In this document: in pieces, positions 9,463-18,572 of the stretch | Position numbering within the stretch: position 1 is the first letter of the stretch | Layout of the letters: every line of letters begins with the position of its first letter | DNA from: Phycisphaeraceae bacterium | GTDB lineage: Bacteria > Planctomycetota > Phycisphaerae > Phycisphaerales > UBA1924 | Reading direction: 5' to 3' | NCBI GenBank assembly: GCA_019636655.1 | Contig: JAHBXB010000001.1 | Span: 558,001-622,000 of the forward strand | DNA: 64,000 bases | Program-made: the position numbers and the translations under genes | The notes under the pieces: generated by a model | Told to the model about the DNA's origin: nothing | Seen by the model: only the letters and a program-made list of their open reading frames with translations | The model's database searches: none

Positions 9463-9849
9463 ATGGCGAAGAAGATGATGAAGAAGGCGGCCAAGGCGAG
9501 CAGCAACGGCAAATCGGCCGCCAAGAAGCCCGGCCGGGTGGCGCCGGCCTCAAAGGTCCGGACGCTGGGCGACCTCTGTCGCACGATCAGCGAGCACGTC
9601 GGAGTCAAGGCCAAGGAGGTCAAGGGTGTCTTTGAGACCCTTGGAGCCGTGATGGCGGCCGATCTCACGAAGGGCCCCGGTGTGTTCAAGGTTGGGAACC
9701 TGATGAAGGTGACGGTTGTTCGCAAGCCCGCGACGAAGGAGCGAGAGGGCACGAACCCGTTCACGGGTGAGAAGATGGTCTTCAAGGCCAAGCCCGCCCG
9801 GAACGTTGTCAAGGTGCGGCCGCTCAAGTCGCTCAAGGCGATGGTGTAA
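9463..9849 (+). CDS. HU/IHF-family DNA-binding protein with a basic N-terminal tail
   Basis: HU-type proteins bend DNA and organise the nucleoid. This 128-residue protein starts with about 30 residues rich in Lys, Ala and Ser, followed by a complete HU fold (TLGDLCRTISEHVGVK..., then the arm with the tip motif EGTNPFTGEK). The Asn-Pro at the arm tip is the DNA-intercalating position. The ATG at 9463 has GGAG 6 nt upstream; the frame continues upstream without conserved content. The tail makes it longer than ordinary HU (about 90 residues) and resembles histone-H1-like extensions. It is a single-gene unit with its own candidate promoter (9335-9363) and a strong terminator (9897-9933). Whether it is the main HU or an accessory nucleoid protein cannot be told. 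Confidence 0.88.
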   Translation: MAKKMMKKAAKASSNGKSAAKKPGRVAPASKVRTLGDLCRTISEHVGVKAKEVKGVFETLGAVMAADLTKGPGVFKVGNLMKVTVVRKPATKEREGTNPFTGEKMVFKAKPARNVVKVRPLKSLKAMV

Positions 9850-9896
9850 GCCGTACTCCGGCGGCCCACGATGGGCCGCAGCGAGCTTGATCGAAG

Positions 9897-9933
9897 CCGA
9901 CGTGGCTCTCTTGAAGCGCCACGTCGGTTTTTT
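9897..9933 (+). terminator. Rho-independent terminator of the HU gene
   Basis: A perfect 10-bp G+C-rich stem (CCGACGTGGC / GCCACGTCGG, 9897-9906 and 9918-9927) is followed by six T (9928-9933). A second hairpin with an 8-bp stem and 3-nt loop (9861-9879) lies just before it, after the HU stop. Confidence 0.92.
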
Positions 9934-9981
9934 CGTGGAACCTCCGAACCCACCGAGTCAGCGAATCTCGAGGCCGCGCCG

Positions 9982-10001
9982 TATAAACTGCTTCGGCAGT
10001 T
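9982..10001 (+). promoter_or_regulatory. TATAAA box and UUCG-capped hairpin before the DUF748 gene
   Basis: TATAAA (9982-9987) resembles a -10 box, though no good -35 box is found. It overlaps AACTGC-TTCG-GCAGTT (9986-10001), a 6-bp stem closed by a very stable UUCG tetraloop. If transcription starts further upstream, the mRNA leader would carry this hairpin. Confidence 0.35.
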
Positions 10002-10037
10002 CGTGTGGAGGAACCGCGACACGGTCGGAAGGCGAGG

Positions 10038-13000
10038 GTGGCCCCGTTGAGCACGTCAACTGTCATCAACAGCCCGGGTGAGCCGGGCCCTGAAGCCCGC
10101 GCGAAACGAGCGTGGTGGCGGCGCCGGTGGCTCAAGGTGATTCTGGCCCTGGTGCTTCTGTACACCCTGTTTGGTTTCTTCGGTGTTCCGTACCTTGTGC
10201 GGAGCGTCCTGATCCCGAGGTTCTCGCGGAGCATCAATGGAACGATCACGCTCGAGAAGGCCAGGTACAACCCGTTCTTGCTCTCGATGCGGCTTGACAA
10301 GCTCGAGGTCCGAGACTCGTCTGGCGATCGCATCGCGGGGTTCGCCCGATTCGACGGCGACTTCCAACTGGTCTGGTCGATCTGGAATCGGGGCTGGGTG
10401 TTCCGCGAGGCCGTGCTGACCGAGCCGTTCATCCACGCCGTCCTGACGCCCGACGGCGAACTGAACTGGCAACACGTTATGAAGGCCTCCCCCACTCCGA
10501 CCGAGCCTACGAAGGCGATTCCCCGGATTGTGATCGGAAAAATCGCCCTGGATAACGCCTCGATTCTGTTCCGTGATGAGACACTCTCGCCCCCGCTCGA
10601 TCTGGCGCTCCAGAACCTGGCGTTTGCGATCGATGGGTTCGATTCTCAGCCCAAACACGAGAACGTTCACACCATGGGCGCTGTCTCGCCCGACGGCGCT
10701 ACGGTCAAGTGGGGCGGGGTGTCCTACTTCGATCCGCTCACGACTTCCGGTCGGCTCACGATCAGCGACTTCCACGTCGCGGCTCTCTCGCCGTACCTTG
10801 AGCGCCCAACACGTGCCGGCATCTCGTCCGGTGTTGCTCGGGCGACGATCGAGTACGACCTAGCCCCAGCCCTCCGCTCACCTCGGGCCACGGTGAACAT
10901 CTCCGATGTGATGGTGACCGACCTGCACGTCGAGCTGGACGGCCATCAGGTGCTGCGAGCACCGAAAGTCGTATTCGACGCCATTTCGGCGGACCTTGCC
11001 GGCCAAGTGCTTGAGGTAAAAGACATTATCGTCACGGGAGCAGACGTCCGGCTCAGCAAGAGCGAATCTGGCGTCATGGATGTTGCCAAGATTCTGCGGG
11101 CCCGGACCGAGGCTCCGGGGGCGGTGCAGACTCCGACCGGGACACAGGCCCCTTCTCCACCCGCCGAGTATCCGATCGAGAAGATCCTGGCCGGGTTCAA
11201 CCAAGTGCTGCAGGGCGCGGCGGGATCCTGGGCTGTCAACGCCACCAAGCTCCAGGTCCAGGAGAGCTCGCTCCGCTTTGAGGACCGCTCGGTCAACCCG
11301 GTCGTCCTCATTGAACTGCACGGCGCCAACCTGGAGGCGGGCCCCATCGCCAGCAAGGACAACTGGGTTGTGCCCCTCCAGGCGACCGCGGGCATCGCCC
11401 CTGCGGGCACGGGATCTGCCAGTGGTACCCTCGGCATCGGCGATACGTCGGTTGACCTTGCCGTGGAGGGCAAAGGGCTTGATCTCGCTGCGATCGCACA
11501 GTATCTCCCAACCACGTGGCCCGAGCCGCTGGTCTCCATGCACCTCAAGTCCGGTACTGCTGGGGCGTCCGGGCGATTCACGTCAAGCCGGGATCGATCC
11601 GGAGTCAGGGTCGCAGGTTGGTCCGGAGTCCTTCAGGTTGACACCCTTGTCGCATCCGGCTCAGAGGCGGAGTCGGGGGTAACCCTGGACCGAGCCCGGC
11701 TGGACGGCACGGCGTCCGCCGCGGCGACCGGCGATGAACTTCACTCGCTCTCGTGGGAGGTAGATGTGCAGATCACATCGCTGACCACGAATGCCCCGCT
11801 GCTCGGGCCTGTGTCGTTTGAGGGGCTGCATGTCGAACTCCCCGGGCGAGAGCCGGCCAGTATCGGCGCGCTGCACCCTTTGCTCATCACGACGGCGACC
11901 GTCAGCACCGCCGGCCGACTGCGTGCCGAGTGGGCAGAAGGCGGGGCGCTCCGGGCCTCGTGGGACGGTGGGGCCGAGGTCGCCGCGTTCCATGCCGAGT
12001 CCGGCGCCTCGAGCGCATCGCTCCAAGGCTTGAAGACTCGCGGCATACTTCGCCTTGACTTGGGTCCAGGTTCCGCGTTGGAAGACCTCGTGTGGAACGG
12101 CACCGCGTCGCTGCAAAAATTGACCTGCAAGGAGCCCGCACGGGATGCGATCAAGATCGCGGGACTGGAACCGCTGATCGTCCGGGAGGCGACAATCAGC
12201 GCGGATGGGTCGCTTGACCTAAAGGTCAACTCGGAACTCCACACCGAAGCGGACTGGACCGGCCGTGTCGCGGTCGACAAGTTCATCGGAAGCGGCGCAT
12301 CCGGCGATGAGACCTTCGGGGTTGAGCATGCGGTCCTCGATGCGGGCGTACGCCTCCGCGTTGATGAGGACTTCCTCAAAACGGTGGAGGCCACGGGAAA
12401 AGCCGAGGCTCGCGGGGCCCGCATGGTCGCGCCGATTGCCGGTTCGGTCGAGGCGAGTGTTGACGAGGCCCATGTTGACGGCGAGTTCAGCATCGCGTTC
12501 AGCGGCTCAGCGATCGACACCAGCAGCCGGGGTACGGCTGCCGCGAAGGGCGTCGGATTTGAGGCGAGGGACCAAGGTGGCCTCGCCGCCAGGGTCGAGA
12601 GCGCCGAGATGTCGGGGTTTGCTTTTTCGTCGCGGGAGAAGAGCGTCTCCGCCGAATCCCTGGTGATCGAGGGACCCTCTTTCGAGAGGACGCTTCAACT
12701 CGCCGCGGCCCCGGGTCAGAACGCTGGCAGTCCATCCGGCCAATCAAGCCCTCCGCCGGCTTCGAACGAGCCCTCGGCGCCGAGCCAGGCGCTCGTGACG
12801 GCGTCTCCGTCATTGCCGTTCCGGGTACGGATCGGGTCGGTTGCTCTCCGGAACGGCTCGCTCGTTGTGCATGACGCAGAGAACGGCGGGCGGGCGGCCC
12901 TCGAGGCCGACCAGATCGCCGCCACAGCAGCCCCGTTCGATACCAACGGACAGGCTTCGACGGAAGTCACGATGTCCGCCCGCATCCAGCAGGCTGGCAC

Positions 13001-13970
13001 CGCGGGTGCGAAGGGAACGGTTAATCTGTTTGCATCGCCGCCGAACGGCTCGATCACCTTCACGCTTGATGCGGTGCCGCTCCCGCCGTTCGACGCATTC
13101 GCCAGCCGCTATGTGGGGTACCGGATCGACACCGGGCGGATGAGCGTGGATATGCCGCTGACGCTCGATGCGGGCACCGTCGGTGGCACCCTTGCCGTCA
13201 ACTTTGATCGGTTGCACCTCGGCGACAAGGTCGCGAGCCCCGATGCGCCCGATGTACCAGTGAAACTGGGGCTGGACCTCCTACGCGATTCGAACGACCG
13301 GATCGAGGCGAGCATCCCGGTTTCCGGCAATGTGAATGACCCGCAGTTCAGCATCACCGGCCTGATCTGGAAGGCGTTCTTCAACCTCTTGCTCAAGGCG
13401 GCCACCTCGCCGTTCCAGCTCATCGGCTCGATTTTCGGCGGCAACGGCGACCAGGACCTGTCCATGGTCGTGTTCGAGCCGGGCTCCGCCGAATTGACCC
13501 GGGAAGCGAAATCCAAGATCGATGTCCTCGCGAAGGCGCTCAAGGAACGTCCAGCCATTTCTCTCACAGTTGTTGGCAGGATGGCTCCCGAGCAAGACAC
13601 GGCAGCGCTCAGGCCGGTGCTGCTCCGCGAACAGGCCGCCGCGGCCATCGGGTTCGGAGAGGACACGGCGACCCTAAGCGAATCCGAGTACCACCGCGGC
13701 ATTGACCAGTTGTTCAGGGATCAGTTCCAGCTTCCCGCGTTGCGGCGCAACGCGCCGGTCCCGCAGCCGCGTTCGCTGGAAGAAAAGGAGCTCGCGCTGC
13801 TCGATCGCATCAGCGTTCCCCTGGAGCGCCTCGCCGATCTCGCGGCCCACCGCGCGGCGGCCGTCGCCGCGGGCTTGATCCGTGATAACGCGATCGGCGA
13901 GGGACGCGTGACTGCGAGCTCGAGCGAATCCCCAGCAGATGCGCCGATTGCGGAGTTCAAGCTCGAATAG
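10038..13970 (+). CDS. DUF748/AsmA-like envelope protein
   Basis: A 1310-residue protein of the DUF748 (AsmA-like) group, thought to act in outer-envelope biogenesis. After a basic stretch there is one N-terminal membrane segment (KVILALVLLYTLFGFFGVPYLV). A long region of beta-type repeats follows, with DUF748-like phrases such as NPFLLSMRLDKLEV, EPFIHAVLTPDGELNW and ISDFHVAALSPYL. A proline/serine linker leads to a second block (SLPFRVRIGSVALRNGSLVVHD) and a C-terminal part with an OmpA-like phrase, MVVFEPGSAELTREAKSKID. The start is uncertain: GTG 10038 has GGAAGG 5 nt upstream, while TTG 10047 and GTG 10005 are alternatives. It ends 21 bp from the convergent oxidase gene. The exact function is unknown. 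Confidence 0.8.
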   Translation: MAPLSTSTVINSPGEPGPEARAKRAWWRRRWLKVILALVLLYTLFGFFGVPYLVRSVLIPRFSRSINGTITLEKARYNPFLLSMRLDKLEVRDSSGDRIAGFARFDGDFQLVWSIWNRGWVFREAVLTEPFIHAVLTPDGELNWQHVMKASPTPTEPTKAIPRIVIGKIALDNASILFRDETLSPPLDLALQNLAFAIDGFDSQPKHENVHTMGAVSPDGATVKWGGVSYFDPLTTSGRLTISDFHVAALSPYLERPTRAGISSGVARATIEYDLAPALRSPRATVNISDVMVTDLHVELDGHQVLRAPKVVFDAISADLAGQVLEVKDIIVTGADVRLSKSESGVMDVAKILRARTEAPGAVQTPTGTQAPSPPAEYPIEKILAGFNQVLQGAAGSWAVNATKLQVQESSLRFEDRSVNPVVLIELHGANLEAGPIASKDNWVVPLQATAGIAPAGTGSASGTLGIGDTSVDLAVEGKGLDLAAIAQYLPTTWPEPLVSMHLKSGTAGASGRFTSSRDRSGVRVAGWSGVLQVDTLVASGSEAESGVTLDRARLDGTASAAATGDELHSLSWEVDVQITSLTTNAPLLGPVSFEGLHVELPGREPASIGALHPLLITTATVSTAGRLRAEWAEGGALRASWDGGAEVAAFHAESGASSASLQGLKTRGILRLDLGPGSALEDLVWNGTASLQKLTCKEPARDAIKIAGLEPLIVREATISADGSLDLKVNSELHTEADWTGRVAVDKFIGSGASGDETFGVEHAVLDAGVRLRVDEDFLKTVEATGKAEARGARMVAPIAGSVEASVDEAHVDGEFSIAFSGSAIDTSSRGTAAAKGVGFEARDQGGLAARVESAEMSGFAFSSREKSVSAESLVIEGPSFERTLQLAAAPGQNAGSPSGQSSPPPASNEPSAPSQALVTASPSLPFRVRIGSVALRNGSLVVHDAENGGRAALEADQIAATAAPFDTNGQASTEVTMSARIQQAGTAGAKGTVNLFASPPNGSITFTLDAVPLPPFDAFASRYVGYRIDTGRMSVDMPLTLDAGTVGGTLAVNFDRLHLGDKVASPDAPDVPVKLGLDLLRDSNDRIEASIPVSGNVNDPQFSITGLIWKAFFNLLLKAATSPFQLIGSIFGGNGDQDLSMVVFEPGSAELTREAKSKIDVLAKALKERPAISLTVVGRMAPEQDTAALRPVLLREQAAAAIGFGEDTATLSESEYHRGIDQLFRDQFQLPALRRNAPVPQPRSLEEKELALLDRISVPLERLADLAAHRAAAVAAGLIRDNAIGEGRVTASSSESPADAPIAEFKLE

Positions 13971-13991
13971 CCCGCGCGGAATGCGGATGGG

Positions 13992-15149
13992 TCAGGGTTT
14001 CGGCTGCGAGAGCCGAGCCAGAGACAAGAATCCGATCGGATGTCGGGTGGCCCCGCTTTGCGCCATGTCCGCGAGGATCTCCCCGACGACGCTCGCGAAC
14101 TTGAAGCCATGTCCGGAGAAGCCGCAGGCGACCGAGACGTTGGGATGCTCAGAAAGGCGGTCGATGATGAAGTGGGAGTCCGGAGACATCGAGTACATGC
14201 ACGTCCGAAGGCCCAGCAGGTTGCCGTTCGCATCCGGGATGTACCTCGCAAGGCACTCACGGATTTCCGCCTCATCCTCCTTGTCCGGCCGGTTCGCGGC
14301 GGCGTGGAGGCGATCGGGGTCGATGGGGCGCCCGGGACGATGGAGCGCCACCTTGAAGCCAGGGGCTTCTGGTCGGATCGGAAATCCGTAGTACTCTCCG
14401 CTCGCAACGGCGGCCTCGGGCTCGATCGCCCACACCGGCATCTGTGGGTGCCGGAACCGGTCGGAATCGGCGGGCCACACCCACGCGAGAACCTGGCGGT
14501 GCACTCGGATCGGCAGCCAGTCGACACAGCGTGAGGCCCATGCCCCGCCGGCAATGATCAGTTTCTCGGCGCGGTACATCCCTCCGTGTGTGCGGACGCA
14601 GACACCGGTTGAGTCGGCTTCCCAACCCATGACCGGTTCGTGCGCCTTGAGCTCGGCGCCATACTGAAGGGCGAGCCCGGCCTGCGCGGCGACTACCGCC
14701 TCAGGGACAAGCAAGCCAGCCGCCTCCTCATAGACCGCCTCGTACGATGACGGTACTTCGAACTGGGGATATCGCTGGGCCAGTTGCCGACGAGACAACA
14801 CCTCATGGGCGAGACCATGGTTCTGAGCCGAGCGGAGCGAGCCGGGGACGAGACTCCCCGATCCGGGACCGATGTACACGCCCCCGGTCACGTGGAGCAA
14901 CGTCGATCCCGCCTGCACCTCCAGGTCCCGCCAGAGTTCGTAGGCCCGACGCAGCAGCGGCACATAGTCCGGGTGCTCGAAGTACGCCATCCGGATCATC
15001 CGTGAGTAGCCGTGGGAGGAGCCATTTCCGTGGGGGATATCGAACTGCTCCAGGCCGAGCACCCGAACCCCTCGCCTCGCAAGATGGAGCGCGGCGGATG
15101 AGCCCATCGCACCGAGTCCGATGATGATGGTGTGGTACTCCGGGGTCAC
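13992..15149 (-). CDS. Monomeric sarcosine oxidase / N-methyltryptophan oxidase family flavoenzyme
   Basis: An FAD-dependent amine oxidase of the MSOX family, which oxidises N-methyl amino acids and releases formaldehyde and hydrogen peroxide. The 385-residue length matches the family. The Rossmann dinucleotide-binding motif IIIGLGAMGSSAALHLARRG is at the very N-terminus, followed by SRMIRMAYFEHPDYVPL. The region LRTCMYSMSPDSHFIID contains the Cys that binds FAD covalently in this family; FSGHGFKFAS closes the FAD site. The GTG at 15149 overlaps the tag stop as GTGA and places the Rossmann motif correctly; ATG 15173 is the alternative. The substrate (sarcosine, N-methyltryptophan or pipecolate) cannot be read from sequence. 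Confidence 0.85.
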   Translation of the reverse strand: MTPEYHTIIIGLGAMGSSAALHLARRGVRVLGLEQFDIPHGNGSSHGYSRMIRMAYFEHPDYVPLLRRAYELWRDLEVQAGSTLLHVTGGVYIGPGSGSLVPGSLRSAQNHGLAHEVLSRRQLAQRYPQFEVPSSYEAVYEEAAGLLVPEAVVAAQAGLALQYGAELKAHEPVMGWEADSTGVCVRTHGGMYRAEKLIIAGGAWASRCVDWLPIRVHRQVLAWVWPADSDRFRHPQMPVWAIEPEAAVASGEYYGFPIRPEAPGFKVALHRPGRPIDPDRLHAAANRPDKEDEAEIRECLARYIPDANGNLLGLRTCMYSMSPDSHFIIDRLSEHPNVSVACGFSGHGFKFASVVGEILADMAQSGATRHPIGFLSLARLSQPKP

Positions 15150-15727
15150 CGCGCACCGCCAAGAACCCGCCATCGTGGGCAGGTCACCATGTGGTCGTTG
15201 ACCATCCCGACCGCCTGCATGAACGCGTAGCAGATGGTTGTCCCAACGAACGTGAAGCCGAGTTTCCGAAGATCCCTCGACATAGCGTCGGAAACCGGGG
15301 AGGAAGCGGGGACATCCGACATCCGCCGGCGTCGGTTCACAATCGGCGACCCGCCCACGTATCGCCACAAGCACCGATCCAACGATCCGTACGCCTCCGA
15401 TGCTGCGATCGCGGCTCTCGCATTGGTGATCGCTGAGGCGACTTTGAGCCGGTTCCGGACGATCCCGGGATCGGCGAGCAATGCTTTGACCTTCCTCGCG
15501 TCGTAGCGGGCCACGGTCTCGATATCGAACTGGTCAAAGACCTCGCGGTACCGCTCCCGCTTGCGGAGGATCGTGTCCCACGACAGACCCGCCTGCGCCC
15601 CTTCGAGGACAAGAAACTCAAAGAGTGTGCGATCGTCGTGGACCGGCACCCCCCACTCCTGATCGTGATAACGGAGCGACAGCTCGTTTCGGGCCCACGG
15701 ACATGCCTTCTGTGCAGGAGTTGGCAC
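15146..15727 (-). CDS. tag: DNA-3-methyladenine glycosylase I
   Basis: Tag removes 3-methyladenine from alkylated DNA. Family motifs are clear: CPWARNELSLRYHDQEWGVP, FEFLVLEGAQAGLSWDTILRKR and GFTFVGTTICYAFMQAVGMV, ending NDHMVTC. The Cys and His near the N-terminus and the His and Cys near the C-terminus are the set that holds the structural zinc in E. coli Tag. The start is uncertain: GTG 15727 (193 residues) fits the usual length, while TTG 15751 would add eight residues; neither has a good Shine-Dalgarno. It lies 31 bp downstream of the nucleoside transporter gene and overlaps the oxidase gene by 4 bp, so the three are probably co-transcribed. Confidence 0.93.
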   Translation of the reverse strand: MPTPAQKACPWARNELSLRYHDQEWGVPVHDDRTLFEFLVLEGAQAGLSWDTILRKRERYREVFDQFDIETVARYDARKVKALLADPGIVRNRLKVASAITNARAAIAASEAYGSLDRCLWRYVGGSPIVNRRRRMSDVPASSPVSDAMSRDLRKLGFTFVGTTICYAFMQAVGMVNDHMVTCPRWRVLGGAR

Positions 15728-15758
15728 GCGACCAGTGTACTCCGGGTCCAAGCCGCGA

Positions 15759-17015
15759 TCATGCGGGGATGAAGAGGCTCGCGACCGCGCCCGTCATCCA
15801 GCAGGCGAGTGCCCCGGCCACCATGGCCCGCAATCCAAGGGACGCCAGGTCCGAACGACGCTCGGGCGCCATCGCCGATAGCCCCCCGATCTGGATAGCG
15901 ATCGACGGGAGGTTGGCGAACCCGCACAGCGCGTAGGTCGCGATGTGGGCCGATCGCTCGCTCAGACGCCCGACACCGAGATCCTCGGCGAGCCGGATGT
16001 ACGCTACGAACTCGGTTGCGACGACCTGTGTTCCGAGCAGCGAACCAAACGCGTCGCACTCTTTCCAGGGGATACCGAGGGTCCAAGCGAGCGGCGCCAG
16101 GGCGCGGCCCAGGAGGACCTGCAACGACACCGCCTGTCCATCTATAGTTCCCAGCAGCGACAACGGGGCATTGACCAGCGCAATCACGGCTACGAACGCG
16201 ATCAGCATCGCCGCGACATTCAGCGCCAACCGCAGTCCGTCCGACGCACCCACGGCCAAGGCATCAAAGAGGTTGCGGGTCTCGGTCGTCCGGCTTGTCA
16301 GCAGAGCAACGTACTCCGCACGGGGCGTCTCGGTCTCGGGTAACATGATCTTGGCCATCACGAAACCGGCGGGGGCCGACATCACCGAGGCCGTCATGAG
16401 GTGCTTGGCAAAGAGCACCCGCGACGCCTCCGACTCTCCACCGAGAAGGTTGACGTACGCGGCGAGCACCGATCCGGCTATGGTCGCGAATCCGCCGGTC
16501 ATGACCGCCATCAACTGGGACCGGGTCATCGTGGGGATGTACGGCCGGACACAGAGCGGCGCCTCGGTCTGCCCAACGAAGATGTTCGCCGCCGCGGAGA
16601 GCGCCTCGGCCCCGGTAACGCCCAGCGATCGGCGCAGGACCCACGCGACAGCCGCCACGAGCCGCTGCATGACCCCGAGGTGATACAGTGCGCTCATGAT
16701 GGCGGCGAAGAAGATGATGACGGGCAGCACCTTCACCGCGAATACGAAGCCCCATGGCTGCGATGCGTCGGCCAACGAACCAAAGATGAACCTCGTTCCC
16801 TCATCGGCGCAGGAGATGACCCTGGTGACGCCGAGTGCAAGCAGGTTGAAGACCTCGACGACCGGAGGGAATCTCAGGAACAGGAACGCGAGGGTAACCT
16901 GGAGCGCCAGCCCAACGCCGACGATCCTGCCGCTGATCCGGCGCCGATCGGTCGATAGGGCATACGCAACGAACAGGAGCACGAGAACTCCAAGCAGTCC
17001 GGTGGTGTTGGGCAT
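15759..17015 (-). CDS. Concentrative nucleoside transporter (CNT/NupC family)
   Basis: A 418-residue membrane protein of the CNT family, which imports nucleosides with Na+ or H+. Three N-terminal membrane helices are followed by the conserved core: GFVFAVKVLPVIIFFAA, ANIFVGQTEAPLCVRPYI (nucleoside-binding Gln/Glu region), MTGGFATIAGSVLAAYV and, later, GTQVVATEFVAYIRL (second Glu-containing motif) and ATYALCGFANLPSIAIQIGG. The ATG at 17015 has GGGAG 5 nt upstream. The divergent neighbour is a uridine-kinase-like enzyme 72 bp away, which fits uptake followed by phosphorylation. Cation and nucleoside specificity are not evident. Confidence 0.93.
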   Translation of the reverse strand: MPNTTGLLGVLVLLFVAYALSTDRRRISGRIVGVGLALQVTLAFLFLRFPPVVEVFNLLALGVTRVISCADEGTRFIFGSLADASQPWGFVFAVKVLPVIIFFAAIMSALYHLGVMQRLVAAVAWVLRRSLGVTGAEALSAAANIFVGQTEAPLCVRPYIPTMTRSQLMAVMTGGFATIAGSVLAAYVNLLGGESEASRVLFAKHLMTASVMSAPAGFVMAKIMLPETETPRAEYVALLTSRTTETRNLFDALAVGASDGLRLALNVAAMLIAFVAVIALVNAPLSLLGTIDGQAVSLQVLLGRALAPLAWTLGIPWKECDAFGSLLGTQVVATEFVAYIRLAEDLGVGRLSERSAHIATYALCGFANLPSIAIQIGGLSAMAPERRSDLASLGLRAMVAGALACWMTGAVASLFIPA

Positions 17016-17087
17016 GGGATCTCCCGGGCAGGATCAGGATGCTACTGGAAAGTTCCAGCCGCGGCGTGCGTTGGAGGTTGGGGGCCC

Positions 17088-17702
17088 ATGGACGGGCGTG
17101 TAGTCGAGTTTTCGGATGCGCCCCAGGCGATCCTGCTCGCGGCCCGGGGGGCGATAAGCGCGAGGGCGGGCGCGGTGCTCATAGGCATCTCAGGCGCCGT
17201 CTGCTCGGGCAAGTCCACCCTTGCGAGGCGGCTCTCGGGGTGCATCATCTCGACCGATGACTACCTTCCCGACTACGAGACCGTCGAGTTCACCGAGCGT
17301 GACCTGCCCGAACGGTCCGATCTTGATCGGCTGTGCCTGGATCTGCAGCGATTGAGGACGACGGGGGAAACGGCAACACCGATCTGGTCGTTCAAGACTC
17401 ACAGGCGGGAGGGAGACCGCATTGTCACCGCGGACCGCGGCACGGCTGTCTGCGAGGGGATCCATGCCCTGCACACACAACTCTCGCCGCTGTATCACGT
17501 TCGTGTCTTCGTCGAGGCGTCAAGAGACGAGCGTTGGCGCCGGTGTCTTGCGCGGGAGTTGGCCGGGGAGCGGGGCTGGTCCTCAGAGCACGCCCGCGAG
17601 CACTTCGAAGCCGTCGCCGAGCCGACGTTCGACCGGTTCGCGACCGACTACCGGTCGAGGGCCCACCTGATCGTGATGAATCAAGACCCCGAGACGATGT
17701 GA
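17088..17702 (+). CDS. Uridine-kinase-like P-loop nucleoside kinase
   Basis: A 204-residue P-loop kinase of the uridine kinase/phosphoribulokinase type. The Walker A motif GISGAVCSGKSTLARRL starts about residue 33, followed by STDDYLPDYE (acidic substrate/metal site), RSDLDRLCLDLQRL and SFKTHRREGDRI, and a lid-like Arg-rich segment (ASRDERWRRCLARELAGERG). This matches the Udk superfamily, but the protein is not an obvious orthologue of E. coli Udk, so the substrate is inferred from the divergent nucleoside transporter. GGAGG at 17073-17077 precedes the ATG by 10 nt. It converges on yebC with a 25-bp gap. Confidence 0.8.
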   Translation: MDGRVVEFSDAPQAILLAARGAISARAGAVLIGISGAVCSGKSTLARRLSGCIISTDDYLPDYETVEFTERDLPERSDLDRLCLDLQRLRTTGETATPIWSFKTHRREGDRIVTADRGTAVCEGIHALHTQLSPLYHVRVFVEASRDERWRRCLARELAGERGWSSEHAREHFEAVAEPTFDRFATDYRSRAHLIVMNQDPETM

Positions 17703-17727
17703 GCAAGAGTCCTGTCAGAGCCGGCGC

Positions 17728-18510
17728 CTACCCCTGCAGCTCCGCCATCTCGGATTCGGGGATGTCGTAGTTTGAATAGACATTCTGAACATCGTCGTTG
17801 TCGTCGAGCGTCTCGATGAGCTTGAGCACGAGGCGGGCATTGTCCCCTGAGACAGGAGCGGTGGTCGTCGGAATCTGGTCGATACGGGCGTCCACGATTG
17901 AGCACCCATAGCGGGACTTCAGGGCTTCTTCAATCGACGCCCTGGCCGCCTGAAAACCAACGGGCGCCGCGTACACGAGCCAGGTCGCGGCGCCCTCGTC
18001 GTCGGACCCCAATGCCTTCACATCCTCGGCGCCCGCGGCGAGCACAATCTCCATCACATCATCTTCGGAGAGCCCGGTAGTCGAGAGCGTGATGCTGCCG
18101 CGGGTCTGGAACATGAACCCGACGCAACCCGTTGCGCCGAGGTTGCCGCCGTACTTGGCGAAGGCGTTGCGAACCTCGGTGGCGGTTCTTGTTCTGTTGT
18201 TCGTGAGGGCATCGACCACGATCGCGACGCCATTGGGCCCGTAGCCCTCGTAGCGGACCGTCTCCCAGTCCTCACCCCCGATTTCCCCCGCACCCTTCTT
18301 GATGTTCCGCTCGATCGTGTCCCGAGGCATGTTGCAGTACCGCGCCTCGTCGATCGCGTACCGGAGCGTGAGGTTGGTCTCCGGGTCGGCACCGCCGTTC
18401 TTCGCGGCGACCATGATGGCCTTGGCGCACTTGGTCCACAGCTTGCCGCGCTTGGCATCCACCGCTGCCTTGCGGTGCTTGATGTTGTGCCACTTGCTGT
18501 GCCCGGCCAA
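17728..18510 (-). CDS. yebC: YebC/PmpR family protein (TACO1-type)
   Basis: YebC-family proteins are described as transcriptional regulators and, more recently, as factors helping ribosomes through difficult peptide stretches. The signature AGHSKWHNIKHRKAAVDAKR is at the N-terminus, followed by NGGADPETNLTLRYAIDEAR, MPRDTIERNIKKGAGE and EGYGPNGVAIVVDALTNNRTRT. The start is decided by sequence: TTG at 18508-18510 lies 7 nt after AAGGAG and exactly at the family's first residue, giving 260 residues. An upstream in-frame start would add 13 unconserved residues. It is downstream of the TPR gene on the same strand, after a 62-bp gap with a short hairpin. Confidence 0.95.
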   Translation of the reverse strand: MAGHSKWHNIKHRKAAVDAKRGKLWTKCAKAIMVAAKNGGADPETNLTLRYAIDEARYCNMPRDTIERNIKKGAGEIGGEDWETVRYEGYGPNGVAIVVDALTNNRTRTATEVRNAFAKYGGNLGATGCVGFMFQTRGSITLSTTGLSEDDVMEIVLAAGAEDVKALGSDDEGAATWLVYAAPVGFQAARASIEEALKSRYGCSIVDARIDQIPTTTAPVSGDNARLVLKLIETLDDNDDVQNVYSNYDIPESEMAELQG

Positions 18511-18517
18511 TGCAGTA

Positions 18518-18523
18518 CTCCTT
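18518..18523 (-). promoter_or_regulatory. Shine-Dalgarno defining the TTG start of yebC
   Basis: AAGGAG on the minus strand, 7 nt before the TTG, fixes a TTG start for yebC. Confidence 0.75.
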
Positions 18524-18572
18524 CTGCCTGCGACTTTTCTCCCTACCACTTCCTAGGGGAAAGTGGGGAGAT

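Noticed and set aside
18545-18566. Hairpin between the TPR gene and yebC as a terminator
   Set aside because: The stem is interrupted and no T-run follows on the minus strand.
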